Origin: Branchiostoma floridae
Taxonomy: Eukaryota; Chordata; Leptocardii; Amphioxiformes; Branchiostomatidae
DNA: 64,000 bases
Direction of reading: 5' to 3'
NCBI RefSeq assembly: GCF_000003815.2
Contig: NC_049990.1
Coordinates: forward strand, 14,115,059 to 14,179,058
The translations under genes were made by a program, and so were the position numbers. The notes below the pieces were generated by a model. That model did not search any database. It was not told where the DNA came from and saw only the letters and a program-made list of their open reading frames with translations. The first letter of the stretch is position 1, and each line of letters starts with the position of its first letter. Positions 42,231 through 53,014 of the stretch are shown piece after piece.

Positions 42231-43943
42231 ATGGCTGGCGAGGCGGAAGCCATTATGTTGCAGCAGGTGTTTTTCCTGCTACTCATGATTTTCAATCAGA
42301 GGCGCCAACGTATGCAGCGTAGGAGGCGGCTGAGGAGGTTCGTAAGGGACAGACGAGTCCTTGGGCTCAACCCAGCCGCATTAGCCGCTGCGATTGTCAT
42401 CGCACAGGGTGGCCCCCAGATTTACAGATCAGTCTGGACCAGGGAACGCAGTCATCATTGGTTTCAGCACATTGTGTTGGAGACATATACGGACATAGAT
42501 TTCTACAGGCGCTTTAGAATGAGGAAAGCTATTTTCCGGTTCATCGTGACGGACCTCCAGCACGTCCTTCACCGCAGCGACACCAGGTTGCGAGCCGCCA
42601 TCCCAGTACCACAACGTATCGCCATAGCCTTATACTGGTTAGCGTCTGGAGATCTTCTGAGGACCGTGGCAGATCTATTTGGTGTTAGTGCGGCCTCCGT
42701 GTGTCATGTTGTCCATGATGTGTGTCAAGCCATAGTCGACGTGTTGTTGCCAAGGTACCTTACCTTTCCCTCGGGAGAAAGACTGCGGGAAACGGTACAG
42801 GGATACGGGGAGAAGTGGGGGTTTCCACAATGTGCAGGGGCAGTGGACGGATCCCACATAGCTATCAAAGCCCCAGTGGACGGCCGCACTGACTTCTTCA
42901 ACCGGAAGGGGTATTACTCCATCATCCTGCAAGGGGTAGTCGACCACTTGTATAGGTTAGTTGTGAACCACTTGAGATAATCCTGAGTAAGCCTTTTAAA
43001 ATAATGCCTGTCAATCATTTATTCAAAATCTAGTGGGCAATGAAGATAGAAACTTTGTCCAGCTTTTATGCTTATAACTGTTAACATTATTATTTCATCA
43101 TATTTTGTATATAGCATAGAATAGAAGTCTTCTTCTTTTTATTAACATGCTACATGTATTTTTCTTCAAAGGTTCACTGACATAAATGTTGGCTGGCCGG
43201 GGAGCGTTCATGACGCCCGTGTGCTGCGCAACTCTTCCATCTTTGAACGAGCTGAAAGAGGAACATTGCTTCCACAGGTATTGATTTTTTTTTTCCTTAG
43301 CCAAGGTTACATTTTGGGTATGTTTGTCATTGCGTGTGTGCCTATGTGTATGTGTGTGTGTGTGTAGGTGTGTGTGTGTATGCGTGTGTGTGTGTGTGTT
43401 TGTCTGTGAACATCATTACCTGCGAAGCCTTTGGTGGATCCTAATATTTGGTAGGTGGGTAGTGGTCAGGAAAACGAAAATAATACACGAGATGCTAAAG
43501 AAAACTAACGCGAGTCTTGTTTGCAGGAGTTGGCACGAGAGATTCATGGTACCAACATCCCCGCTGTTATCTTGGGTGATGCGGCGTATCCCCATCTACC
43601 ATGGTTGATGAAGGCCTATCCAGACAATGGGCATCTCACTCGAGAGCAGCTGATCTTCAATTACCGTTTGAGTCGCGCCAGAATGACGGTGGAGTGTGCT
43701 TTTGGGCGACTCAAGGGCAGGTGGCGGTGCTTGTCGAAACGTTTAGACGTTGATCTAGACCACGTGCCAACCGTAGTAACAGCGTGTTGTGTTTTACATA
43801 ACGTGTGTGAGGTTCACGGCGAGCATTTCGACGACCAGTGGCTCGTCCCGGCTGACGACCGACAAGTACCAATGCAACGGTGCCAGGCCGTGCCAAATGC
43901 ATCCAGAGACGCCCTGGCCAGGCTGTTTGTTGACGAAGAATAA
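42231..43943 (+). CDS. PIF/Harbinger DDE transposase (3 exons)
   Basis: Exons 42231-42955, 43172-43277 and 43527-43943 splice at TATAG|GTTAGT, TTCAAAG|G, CACAG|GTATTG and TTTGCAG|G to a 415-aa frame without stops. It has a basic Arg-rich start (QRRQRMQRRRRLRRF) and a helix-turn-helix RTVADLFGVSAASVCHVVHD. The catalytic triad is D206 (QCAGAVDGSHIAI), D256 (WPGSVHDARVLRN) and E333 (ARMTVECAFGRLKGRWRCL), with the family-typical ILGDAAYPHLPWLMKAYP between the last two. It cuts the transposon ends and inserts at TWA sites. An in-frame GTG lies 30 bp upstream, but the ATG in AAAATGGC is the better start. A poly-A signal follows at 44141. HARBI1 host genes are similar, but the flanking repeats show this is a mobile copy. 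Confidence 0.93.
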
Positions 43944-44140
43944 CGGTTTATAACGTTTTCATGCCGTGAGGAACCCGTGACGCAAAGTTATTGTGTTTAG
44001 TGTTCCAGATGTTGTTCAGAAACTTTCCTAGTATCTTTTAACAGTTGCCTAGGTTTACCTAGGGCTATCACACGTTTTTGAGCATAGCATTTAGCTAGCG
44101 TTGATAGTACACACTGTTGCTAGTCTTAATATTTGAAGTA

Positions 44141-44146
44141 AATAAA
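44141..44146 (+). terminator. Poly-A signal of transposase gene
   Basis: AATAAA about 200 bp after the stop codon. Confidence 0.6.
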
Positions 44147-44157
44147 GATATAAGATA

Positions 44158-45060
44158 TAAAAAAAATAAGATATGTGTTGACCTGCACATTCAATATATA
44201 GCAAGTAGATATGATACTGTAGGGTGCAACAGCTTGTTTATTCATATAGTATAACATGGCAACATTTCTTTTTTGTTATAACCTCCAACTTGGAAAAACA
44301 ATTTAAGGCATAAGATATGTGTTGACCTGTACATCCATTAGATAACAAGTGGATATGATACATACAGGGTGCAACTTGTTTCTTCAAATAGTATAACATG
44401 GCAACATTTCTTTTTTGTTATAACTTGACATACCCATTAGGCAGAACAATTTAAGGCATAAGATATGTGTTGACCTGTACATCCATTAGATAACAAGTGG
44501 ATATGATACATACAGGGTGCAACTTGTTTCTTCAAATAGTATAACATGGCAACATTTCTTTTTTGTTATAACTTGACATACCCATTAGGCAGAACAATTT
44601 AAGGCATAAGATATGTGTTGACCTGTACATCCATTAGATAACAAGTGGATATGATACATACAGGGTGTAACTTGTTTCTTCAAATAGTATAACATGGCAA
44701 CATTTCTTTTTTGTTATAACTTGACATACCCATTAGGCAGAACAATTTAAGGCATAAGATATGTGTTGACCTGTACATCCATTAGATAACAAGTGGATAT
44801 GATACATACAGGGTGTAACTTGTTTCTTCAAATAGTATAACATGGCAACATTTCTTTTTTGTTATAACCTCCAACTTGGAAAAACAATTTAAGGCATAAG
44901 ATATGTGTTGACCTGTACATCCATTAGATAACAAGTGGATATGATGCATACAGGGTGCAACTTGTTTCTTCAAATAGTATAACATGGCAACATTTCTTTT
45001 TTGTTATAACTTGACATACCCATTAGGCAGAACAATTTAAGGCATAAGATATGTGTTGAC
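44158..45060. repeat. 148-bp tandem satellite (~6 copies)
   Basis: AAGGCATAAGATATGTGTTG starts at 44305, 44453, 44601, 44749, 44891 and 45039. The period is 148 bp, except 142 bp for the copy that starts at 44749. A diverged first copy starts near 44165. Two internal variants alternate: some copies have CTCCAACTTGGAAAAAC and others TTGACATACCCATTAGGCAG at the same point. It lies in the gap between the convergent genes. Confidence 0.95.
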
Positions 45061-45169
45061 ATGTACATTATACAAAAAGATTAAAGCAGAAATGATATCA
45101 GTGCAACAATTAACTTATTTCTTCATGTATACTTTGACAGAATATGTGTTTGTTGCAAAATGTAAGTCT

Positions 45170-45680
45170 ACAACAAGATATTTTCTTCTTGGTCTTCTTC
45201 AGGGCTCAGATATTTATCATTTAATCTTATATTGTAAAATATTTTGTGGTCTGGGGGAAAACTAAATGGGAGTTGATTTTAGAAATAAGAAGTAATCTAT
45301 TTGCCTCATTGACCTCATGTTCAATCTATCATGGCCGCCGCATGAGAAAGGTGTATTGCAATAAGGGGTGTGCTACTACAGGCTGTAGATTTTTTCTTCT
45401 TGGTCTTGGTCAGGGCTCAAATAACACATTTCAATAATGCAATAAGGGCTGAGATATATATAACTACAGGTTGTAGATTTTTTAGTATAGGTCTTCTTCA
45501 GGGCTCAAATAATCCATTTCAATATTGCTTTAGGGAGTGAAATATAAGTTTATGACTACAGGTTAATTTTTTCTTTTGGGTCCTGGTCAGAGGTCAAATA
45601 GAAATTTGCATATTGCAATAAGGGCTGATATATAAGTTTATGATAAACTACAGGTTTGTGTAGATTTTTTCATCTGGGTC
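45170..45680. repeat. ~90-bp decayed duplications of the Myb-gene 3' end
   Basis: TTTTTCTTCTTGGTCTTGGTCAGGGCTCAAAT-type blocks recur near 45180, 45385, 45475, 45565 and 45665. The last is the coding sequence for the protein's PDQDPDEKIYTNL terminus, so the others are tandem copies extending past the stop. Confidence 0.7.
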
Positions 45681-48600
45681 TTGGTCAGGGTTTATGTGTA
45701 GCAAGGGCAGGCTATCAGGGAAAGGTGGCTGCTGCATGGTTGAAGGATCAGCCTGATCAGGACGGTAAGGGGCAGGGCAGAAAGGCCCAGGGGCAGGTGG
45801 CTGCTGAGGGATTGAAGGATAAGCCTGATCAGGATGGTAAGGGGCAGGGTAGAAAGGCCCAGGGGCAGGTGGCTGCTGAGGGATTGAAGGATAAGCCTGA
45901 TCAGGATGGTAAGGGGCAGGGTAGAAAGGCCCAGGGGCAGGTGGCTGCTGAGGGATTGAAGGGTCAGCCTGATTTGGATGGGCAGGGCGGAACATCCCCA
46001 TACAATGGGCCATCATTGTTGTGAATTGCCCCATCATTTCTTTATCACTCTCTTTCTGCATTTTAAGAATAGTCAAATCATGCTCCTTCCAAGCCCTGTC
46101 TCTCTCTAAGTTTTCCTCCAAGAACTTATCTCGGTGCTCATCTTGGATGGCAGTCATGGTTTTCTGCAGTCCTGCAAAGGCAGTCTCAAGTCTCGTCTTC
46201 TTCTTCTTGTCTACCTTGCGGAACCCTGAACAGAATGACAATTTTATTTTAATTATTATTACATTTGATATGATGCATGCGAATGATTGATTGATACCTG
46301 GGCAGCGATAACGTATGATACAGGTGTTCCAGACCGAGTGATAAAAAGCCGTTATCACACAGGCTCCATCGAATAATTCGATTGTACTCTGCCCACCCTG
46401 AGTGTAGAGTGGTCGACAATTTGAATACTTGATTCATACGTTGGAATTGCTGTTATAACAAGTTTTGTTCGAGGGCACCAAATTTTTTAAACCTTTGGCG
46501 CATTTTGCAATTGAAACATGTGTTTTCTCAGGTGGGTATGACATAAATAAATAGAATACAACATGGTGTATTCCGCATCACCCTCGGTCCCAGACCCTGA
46601 AGAACAGTGATGGGTGTCACTCGAAGTCGAAGAGTTCAGAAGAAATCTGCCGCCGCAGTCTTATCCAGTTGAAGACATTGAATCGTCTTTGATTAAGCCT
46701 TAATTCACCTCTTGTATAAAACTTTTTGTACAACTGATAACATAAACATAATTACCTGTAGGCTTTCTCTTTGGTGTCTTTGAGGCCTTGTTTGATCCTA
46801 ATGAATGGGGAAATATACTAAATTAATATGAATCAAAACCACAATGCTCTAAAGTAAATTGAGTCTTATTTGGCTTTATGCTGTGTTAAATTTACCACTT
46901 CTTAGAATTTGCAAACTATAGGGATGTCTTTCCCTTTACAGTATTTGTGCCCCAAACAACAAATGCCTATGAATAACAACTGTATATTTACAGATGCAAA
47001 AGCTGGTGTATTATGCTTAGGGACAGTTATACTTGCTGTATAGATACAGATATGCAACTTAGATTTGACAAACACATGAATTTATGCAAACTTGACATGG
47101 TTATGGATATACTAGTATACGATTGTGGCGGATACCGAATTTGGGGAAACTTTGTTGTGTATCAAACCACAACTACATGAAACATTTGTTATGAAAATAT
47201 GAATACACTTGAAAATGCCAGCCCAAAAGATTGTCTATCAAGGATCAAAATTCACCGGAATGAGCTGTTTCATGGCTTCCTTCATCTTGCTGGCTATCAA
47301 GACTTCCTTCAGATGCAAGTTCTTCATTCGCAGGATCTGTATATGACAGAGGAAGCAGTGGTCATGATGGGGCAATGCAATAAAAGTGCCTCTTTCCAGC
47401 TTAACAAATAGAATTAGAGTTTTAGCCCTACTGTACAATCTCACAGCATGCCCTTTATATCAGGCTTTGTGAATCTGGATAAATCCAGCCTTTTATCAAT
47501 AAGGAAACTAGGCTGCTGTCACAGAACAGAAAGTTGATAAGGAGGTAAATATGTTTTTTTGTTGTTGTTGTCAAACTAGTAACCCTAACATTACTCTAAA
47601 CTCACCTACTGAGTGTGTTTCATCCACAGCCTGTGGCACAGGTCCATCATCTAGTACTGGTGGAGTGATGCTTTCATCTTCAGATGACTCTGAATTACAA
47701 ATAAATACATTGGTATTAGGATAATTGCATATTTTGAATAATGTTAATGATCATATGCATACTTCCTTAGAGCTTTACCAGGTAAGCACAAAGGTTTTCT
47801 GTAACAACAATGACAGATACAGAAGCTGGACGTGTATTAAACAAATTACGAATCGAATCAGGAAGGCATAACCACACTCCTCTAGAGCAAAGAATATGCC
47901 AATTTTGTAGTTTAGGGAAAGTAGAAGATGAAGTACATTTTACTATGGATTGTCCTTTGTATGATAGCGATAGGAGCATTTTATTTGACTATGTGTTAAG
48001 TAAATATCCCCACTTTAGATACTTGAATAGTAAGAGAAATATATATTCCTGACAGCTTTTGATAAACCAACTCTAACCAACCATACAGCTAGCTACATTT
48101 ATGCAATTACCAAGAAGCGAGAGGAAGTCGAATGTCCTAGAATAGATTAGACGCACATTTGCATATATAGATGTGTATGATTGTTTCCATTGTTACATAT
48201 ATGTGATTCTTACCGTGTGACCTGTACTTAGCCCAGTGGGGCAAACATGTGCAATAAAGGTCTTCATTCAATTAAAAATTGACAGTGCTGCCCTGGAGCT
48301 CTAGCTAGATATGTATAGTTCATTCAGTCATTCTTCTTTACAGGTAACGTTATATGGTGTTCCCCAAAACCAACTTGGTTGTTGACTGTACATGTAACAT
48401 GTAATTGTCAGTCATGTCTCAGTGACCTGAGAGCAAGCAAAGTCAGCATTGTCAATCCTAATATTTTTTCTTAATCAATTGTTGAATCTTTTTTAAGTAT
48501 TTTTCATACAAAGTTATTTAATTCCTCTCTGAATTCATAAAGTCATTAAGTCTATACTGCATAGTAATGTATGATTAAATACTGGTTAAATACAGTACCT

Positions 48601-49090
48601 TTACGCATTTGCACCCACTGAAGCCATGCCCCCCTCCCACAACAAGGAGAACAGGATTATGAAATTCTATTACTATTAGATCCAATGTACACTTGCAAAA
48701 TATCAAGAAATGATTAAACCAACATAGAGAAATAACGTTACCTGTGTATGTCGTCTCCAGCAAGGATGCTGGAGATGTAGCTGGCCTGGTTCCCAGAATT
48801 GCGTCCAAGTCATCGAAAAAGACAAAAGATGAGGGTCGACCGTTCCCGCTTCTTCGGGTCTCTTCCTTCATTTTCCTGTACTTTACTTTCAGGTCTCGGA
48901 TCTTCACTTGTATCTGTTTCGACGATCTTTCATATCCTTCTTCCTTGAGGCCTCTCTCAAGGAGGGCATAGCCCTCCTTATTCCTGAAAGATTCTAGTTT
49001 AGCTTGCACCGCCCCCTCTGCCCAAAGACTAACGAGGCATCGAGTTTCTTCGACACCCCAGTGCCGGCCAGGGCCGCGGGGTTCAGACAT
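45648..49090 (-). CDS. Harbinger Myb/SANT-like DNA-binding protein (4 exons)
   Basis: Minus-strand exons 49090-48742, 47689-47606, 46797-46756 and 46225-45648, all with GT/AG sites and all three introns in phase 1, join into a 350-aa frame. Residues ~8-100 are a Myb/SANT-like (MADF-like) domain: RHWGVEETRCLVSLWAEGAV, ERSSKQIQVKIRDLKVKYRK, then PSSFVFFDDLDAILG. A short acidic linker (SSEDESITPPVLDDG), a basic KTPKRKP patch (possible nuclear signal) and a coiled coil (DKFLEENLERDRAWKEHDLT) follow. The C-terminus is a 24-aa Pro/Gln-rich repeat. In Harbinger elements such a protein binds the termini and assists nuclear import and recruitment of the transposase. Introns 1 and 3 host other repeats. 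Confidence 0.88.
45745..45985. repeat. 72-bp coding minisatellite in the Myb-like gene
   Basis: About 3.3 units encoding 24 residues each (PSIPQQPPAPGPFYPAPYHP plus DQAY). The reading frame is kept. Confidence 0.9.
46265..46600. repeat. Dispersed repeat in Myb intron 3, related to the 53.0-53.35 kb insertion
   Basis: Shares CGAGGGCACCAAATTTTTT, TTTTCTCAGGTGGGTATGAC and GGTGTATTCCGCATCACCCT with the insertion in the 3' LTR at 53030-53349. It is diverged, and its ends are not resolved. Confidence 0.75.
47770..48275 (+). pseudogene. LINE 3' fragment in Myb intron 1
   Basis: The plus-strand frame reads LNKLRIESGRHNHTPLEQRI, CQFCSLGKVEDEVHFTMDCP and LYDSDR, the CxxC...H...C zinc segment after the RT in many CR1-type LINEs. 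AATAAA and a TTCATTCAATTAAA tail near 48260 mark its 3' end. Confidence 0.75.
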
Positions 49091-49257
49091 GTTGTATATT
49101 ATATACTCTGACCAAAAACTTGCTCTGACTGATGATGTGATGACAGGAAAATGTGACTCTGAGTGATGACAGAAAAATGGCACAGAGACAGGGTGTTCGG
49201 GCGGGAAATTCGAAAGAGCCTAATTAACATATGACCTCTGACCTGTTGACGTCAGTC

Positions 49258-49470
49258 AGCTGTAGTCTACTACAGTTTCCGTTTACACCCGGTTGGAAGT
49301 CTCATAGAACGTCCGCTGAACTGTAGTACTACAGCCTCGGAGGGTGTAGTAGACTACAGTAGTAGACTACACTTCATTTCTGTTTATACCCAGAAAAAAT
49401 CTGTAGGCTACTACAGTAGTAGACTACGATGTGTAGTACTACAGTTAAAACTACAAGTGTAAATCGTGCC
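49258..49470. repeat. Right terminal repeat and subterminal palindromes
   Basis: CTGTAGTCTACTACAG (49260-49275), CTGTAGTACTACAG (49321-49334), TGTAGTAGACTACAGTAGTA (49345 onward) and a further cluster within 49398-49470. These are candidate binding sites for the Myb-like protein. Confidence 0.7.
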
Positions 49471-49473
49471 TAA

Positions 49474-50379
49474 GACGAGAATGTCTGTGTTTTCCACTAA
49501 CTTCAAACCACTTAAGCATTCAAAGAATAACATGATCCCAAAAGACAGACCACATAAAAGATAGGGGAGGGTTTGTACTTTATTGAGCAATACACTAAAC
49601 CGACGAGAGAAGGGGGAGCAACGTTTTACCCCGAAATTATATAAAGGGTAACGTTACCTATCGAGAGTGGTATCATCCAATACATGTTAGGTCCACTTTG
49701 ATACCTAGTTTCTCCAACAAACAACGCTGTTCATGGCCATTTTTCCCCTTTGTGTGCGACGCCGACACTTCCTCCATCTTGCATTAACGTTTGACCCGGA
49801 AACACTTATGCTAACAGAAGTTACGAGCTAAACAGTAGCGAACTCTCGCGGATCACATTGCCTTTTGAAAGCGGCGCGAGATTTAAACGAGATCTTAGAG
49901 AAGACTGCGCAGAACGGATGCGCATAGAGCTCTGCGGTTCGATCATGTTCACAGATCTTGAATGAACAACTACAAGAGCTACGACAAACTGTCCGGCTTG
50001 ATTTGCACAGGTCAAAATGGTATCATCAACAAAAGTCAACACCGCCGGATTTGAGGTCAAAGCCAATGGCCTCAAAATAGCATTACGTCACAGTTTGTTA
50101 ACCGCAAGGAATGCTGGGACTGTTTGTGGTCAAGCGATGTTTACATTGCACAGGGCTTCGTAGTGCGGTGTTGTAGTGAGTGAGTTGGTGTTGGTGTTAG
50201 AGTAAGGATGACGCAACGACCTGCGCCGCAGGTGTTTCCCACCTGGTACGAGCACCTGTTCTAAAGAGCATTCTAAAACTGTCAGTTCAAGAATAAAGAT
50301 CATTTTTAAGTTTTTGAAGTCGTGTGTTTGTTTTTTCTGCGTCTAGTGCTGTTGACACTGCTTTTCCGCAATGAGTGAT
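49474..50379. other. No gene seen
   Basis: Unique-looking sequence. A short plus-strand frame MTQRPAPQVFPTWYEHLF (50209-50265), followed by AATAAA, could be a terminal exon but is unsupported. Confidence 0.3.
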
Positions 50380-50383
50380 TTAA

Positions 50384-51126
50384 GGTATCTCGGTTGGCTA
50401 AATTGGCATTTTGACCTTCCACTGTTTTCTTATTAATGAATTAAGACAGAATGGAGCCATAACGAATGTTGATAGATGGGCATTTAAGAATTCTAAATCT
50501 GATTTTTTGGGGCCAAATTGATGACGTCATCATTTTTATTACCTCTGATATTATTTTTTTCTATGACAAAATACAGCACTTTGGTACAAACCACTGTAAT
50601 GAAACTTCGTTTTTCGTTGCATAATGATGGAAGCTACAAACGTAGTGTTGCGCAAACTGATATCCTACTAACGATCTGCAGTGATTANNNNNNNNNNNNN
50701 NNNNNNNNNNNNNNNNNNNNNNNNNNNNNNNNNNNNNNNNNNNNNNNNNNNNNNNNNNNNNNNNNNNNNNNNNNNNNNNNNNNNNNNAGATTATTTTTTT
50801 TATTAGATGAAAACAACATTTTCTAATTACTACAGATCATTAGTAGATATCAATTTGCGCAACACTACGTTTGTAGCTTCCATCATTATGCAACGAAAAA
50901 CGAAGTTTCATTACAGTGGTATGTACCAAAGTGCTGTATTTTGTCATAGAAAAAAATAATATCAGAGGTAATAAAAATGATGACGTCATCAATTCGGCCA
51001 AAAAAAATCAGATTTAGAATTCTCTAATGCCCATCTATCAATATTCGTTACGGCTCCATTCTTTCTTAATTTATTAATAAGAAAACAGTGGAAGGTCAAA
51101 ATGCCAATTTAGCCGACCGAGATACC
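50384..51126. mobile_element. Foldback element with TTAA duplications
   Basis: TTAA at 50380-50383 and 51127-51130 flank inverted arms of at least 304 bp starting GGTATCTCGGT(T/C)GGCTAAAT, about 95% alike by eye. A TTAA target with a GG start fits Kolobok better than piggyBac (CCY start). There is no transposase. The assembly gap sits in the loop. Confidence 0.85.
50688..50787. other. Assembly gap (100 N) inside foldback loop
   Basis: One hundred Ns between the two inverted arms. Confidence 0.99.
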
Positions 51127-51159
51127 TTAATGGTAAATGTAATTAAAAGTAGTAAAAAT

Positions 51160-51284
51160 CGAGCTGCACTACTATCGGGATTTTCAAATACAATACCAAG
51201 GAAGAGCTAAAAAGTTGGCTAAGCTGTCTGGGGTTCAGCTCAACGAGGGGAGAATCCAGACTCAGCTTATGTACCAGGTAAGTT
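51160..51284 (+). CDS. Possible SAP-like exon
   Basis: An open frame reads YNTKEELKSWLSCLGFSSTR and ends at ACCAG|GTAAGT. The EELKSWL..LGFSSTR spacing resembles a SAP helix-extended-helix motif such as those that begin some TE nuclease genes. No partner exon was found, and the LTR element follows at 51334. Confidence 0.25.
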
Positions 51285-51333
51285 TCTTCTGTCAAATGTG
51301 ACTGCCAGGTTCTGGACGTTTTCTTAATACATG

Positions 51334-51588
51334 TGTAATGTATTGTATCGTATATTTTGAATTTGCAATTGTCTATTGTAACTGTCGCGTTCTGGTGGCC
51401 CTTCTTTGGAGTAAACAACAACAACTCGACGTGCTCGAGCGGGCGGTCGCTCCGTTCGAAGAAGGGTGTTCTAGAACCGCCAGAACCTGACCAGTAATGT
51501 GATTCAAAATAAAAGCAGTCTTGTTTTGATCGTCCTACAAGTGTGACGTTTGTCTTGTGTCTCCGTCTGGTCGGTCCTCCCTCCAACA
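51334..51588 (+). repeat. 5' LTR (255 bp)
   Basis: Begins TGTAATGTATTG and ends TCCCTCCAACA. Contains an AATAAA (51510). Confidence 0.85.
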
Positions 51589-51589
51589 T

Positions 51590-51601
51590 TGGTGGCAGCG
51601 G
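51590..51601 (+). promoter_or_regulatory. tRNA-Leu primer-binding site
   Basis: TGGTGGCAGCGG, the complement of a 3' end CCGCTGCCA-CCA as in metazoan tRNA-Leu(AAG/TAG), one base after the LTR. Confidence 0.75.
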
Positions 51602-52442
51602 TTTTAGTTAACCTACGGGTGCAGTATATCCCACGTCATCATGGGCGTCGTGGCCGACGGTGTTTGTTTGATGCTGGTCCTCCGTCTTTTCATGTAAGCT
51701 GCCGGCAGCTGCCGGGGTTTGACCTGGCCGTGATTAATCGGGCCATGTCAGGATCTTTCGGTCTCCGACTCGTCTGGAGGACTTCCGTCCGGCGGCAAAC
51801 GCGGGGCCTCGTCGTCCAGGTGTGTGCTACGTACAGCGATGCGAGAAGAGCTGTTGTTGCGCTGGATCGTTTTCTTGCCGGCCATATGTTTCAAGAATCA
51901 AGCCATTGCCGCCCTGCAGACCATGCTGCAGTCTGCCCGACCCGCCGTGCCTGACCGACCGCGACCCGGCCCAGTAGCCTCACCAAGGACACATCGATGC
52001 CGGTCTCCACCATTGCTACCCCGTGACCCAACCTTGAACTTTCGAGATCAACCGAGTAGGTCCGCCGTCGAGAACTTTTGCTGTGACTAGAATGAACTGA
52101 ATAAATACTTCTACCTGCCCTCGGTATGTTACACGGAACTGTTTAAGAAGACCAACGAACTTTTGTAGTTAAATTCTAGTAATTAGGTACTGTCGCACAA
52201 TGTATTGTTTGTATTTTAAGATAGCGTTCTCTATGCCTTGACCGTAAGCCTGCGGGATAACGTTGATGCCTTGTTGAACCTATGCTGTGTTGTATTCTGA
52301 ATTTTGTTTGTGTGATGCTTGCCTAAGGAGCGCTGATGTCTGCAGGACGTCTCTCCTAGGAAGATCAATGCTTGTATGATGCTCGCCTTAGTAGATAGAA
52401 TGACTGCCTACGGGCCGACCCTATCTCTAAGTGCTTATACTT

Positions 52443-52788
52443 GATGTGGAAACTGCGTATATTTGACTAGCTAGATGCGGAAACTGCGTGTATTTTCCTA
52501 GCTAGATGTGGAAACTGCGTGTACTTACCTAGCTAGATGTGGACACTGCGTGTATTTTCCTAGCTAGATGTGGAAACTGCGTGTACTTACCTAGCTAGAT
52601 GTGGACACTGCGTGTAATTACCTAGCTAGATGTGGAAACTGCGTGTATTTACCTAGCTAGATGTGGAAATTGCGTGTATTTACCTAGCTAGATGCGGAAA
52701 CTGCGTGTATTTACCTAGCTAGATGTGGAAATTGCGTGTATTTACCTAGCTAGATGTGGAAACTGCGTGTACTTGCTTAGCTAGATAG
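52443..52788. repeat. 31-bp minisatellite inside the LTR element
   Basis: About 11 units containing CTAGCTAGATGTGGAAACTG, bracketed by two copies of a GCCTRCGGGCCGACCCTAT word (52408, 52796). Confidence 0.9.
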
Positions 52789-53014
52789 AACGAGTGCCTG
52801 CGGGCCGACCCTATGGAGTGTTTGATATGTCCAATGTACAGTAGTTCTGTGCCTTGAAGTACGTCGCAGTGGTGAGTCCACAGAAATATTTTTAGTATTA
52901 AAAGCGACACCTATAACTAGCTTAGACTTGATTTTAAAAAAAATATTATTAGATTTGGTGAGATCAAAGGATAACTAGCAGGTGAGGACACCTGCTAACT
53001 TGAGGGGGGAGGAA

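Larger units (their letters stand above)
41794..49470. mobile_element. Complete autonomous PIF/Harbinger transposon (7.7 kb)
   Basis: The ends GGCCCGATTTACACTTG and (reverse-complemented) GGCACGATTTACACTTG start ~74-bp terminal inverted repeats at 41794-41867 and 49398-49470. The flanks are TTA and TAA, one change from a 3-bp TWA duplication, the PIF/Harbinger target. Inside are the two genes diagnostic of the superfamily, convergent and both splicing into uninterrupted frames: a DDE transposase (plus) and a Myb/SANT-like protein (minus). A 148-bp satellite and duplicated 3' gene fragments lie between them. Two other repeats are inserted in introns of the Myb gene. At 7.7 kb it is large for the superfamily. 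Confidence 0.9.

Noticed and set aside
43324-43608. Cys/Val-rich frame (CVCVCV...)
   Set aside because: Translation of a (TG)n microsatellite in intron 2 of the Harbinger transposase.
42231-43943. Host HARBI1 orthologue
   Set aside because: Terminal inverted repeats and the linked Myb-like gene show it belongs to a mobile element.
50518-50826. Frame across the second N gap
   Set aside because: It lies in the foldback arm and loop, with no protein similarity.
51143-51589. Minus-strand frame sharing a protein with 53017-53703
   Set aside because: Both are translations of the LTR in reverse. The similarity is between LTR copies, not genes.
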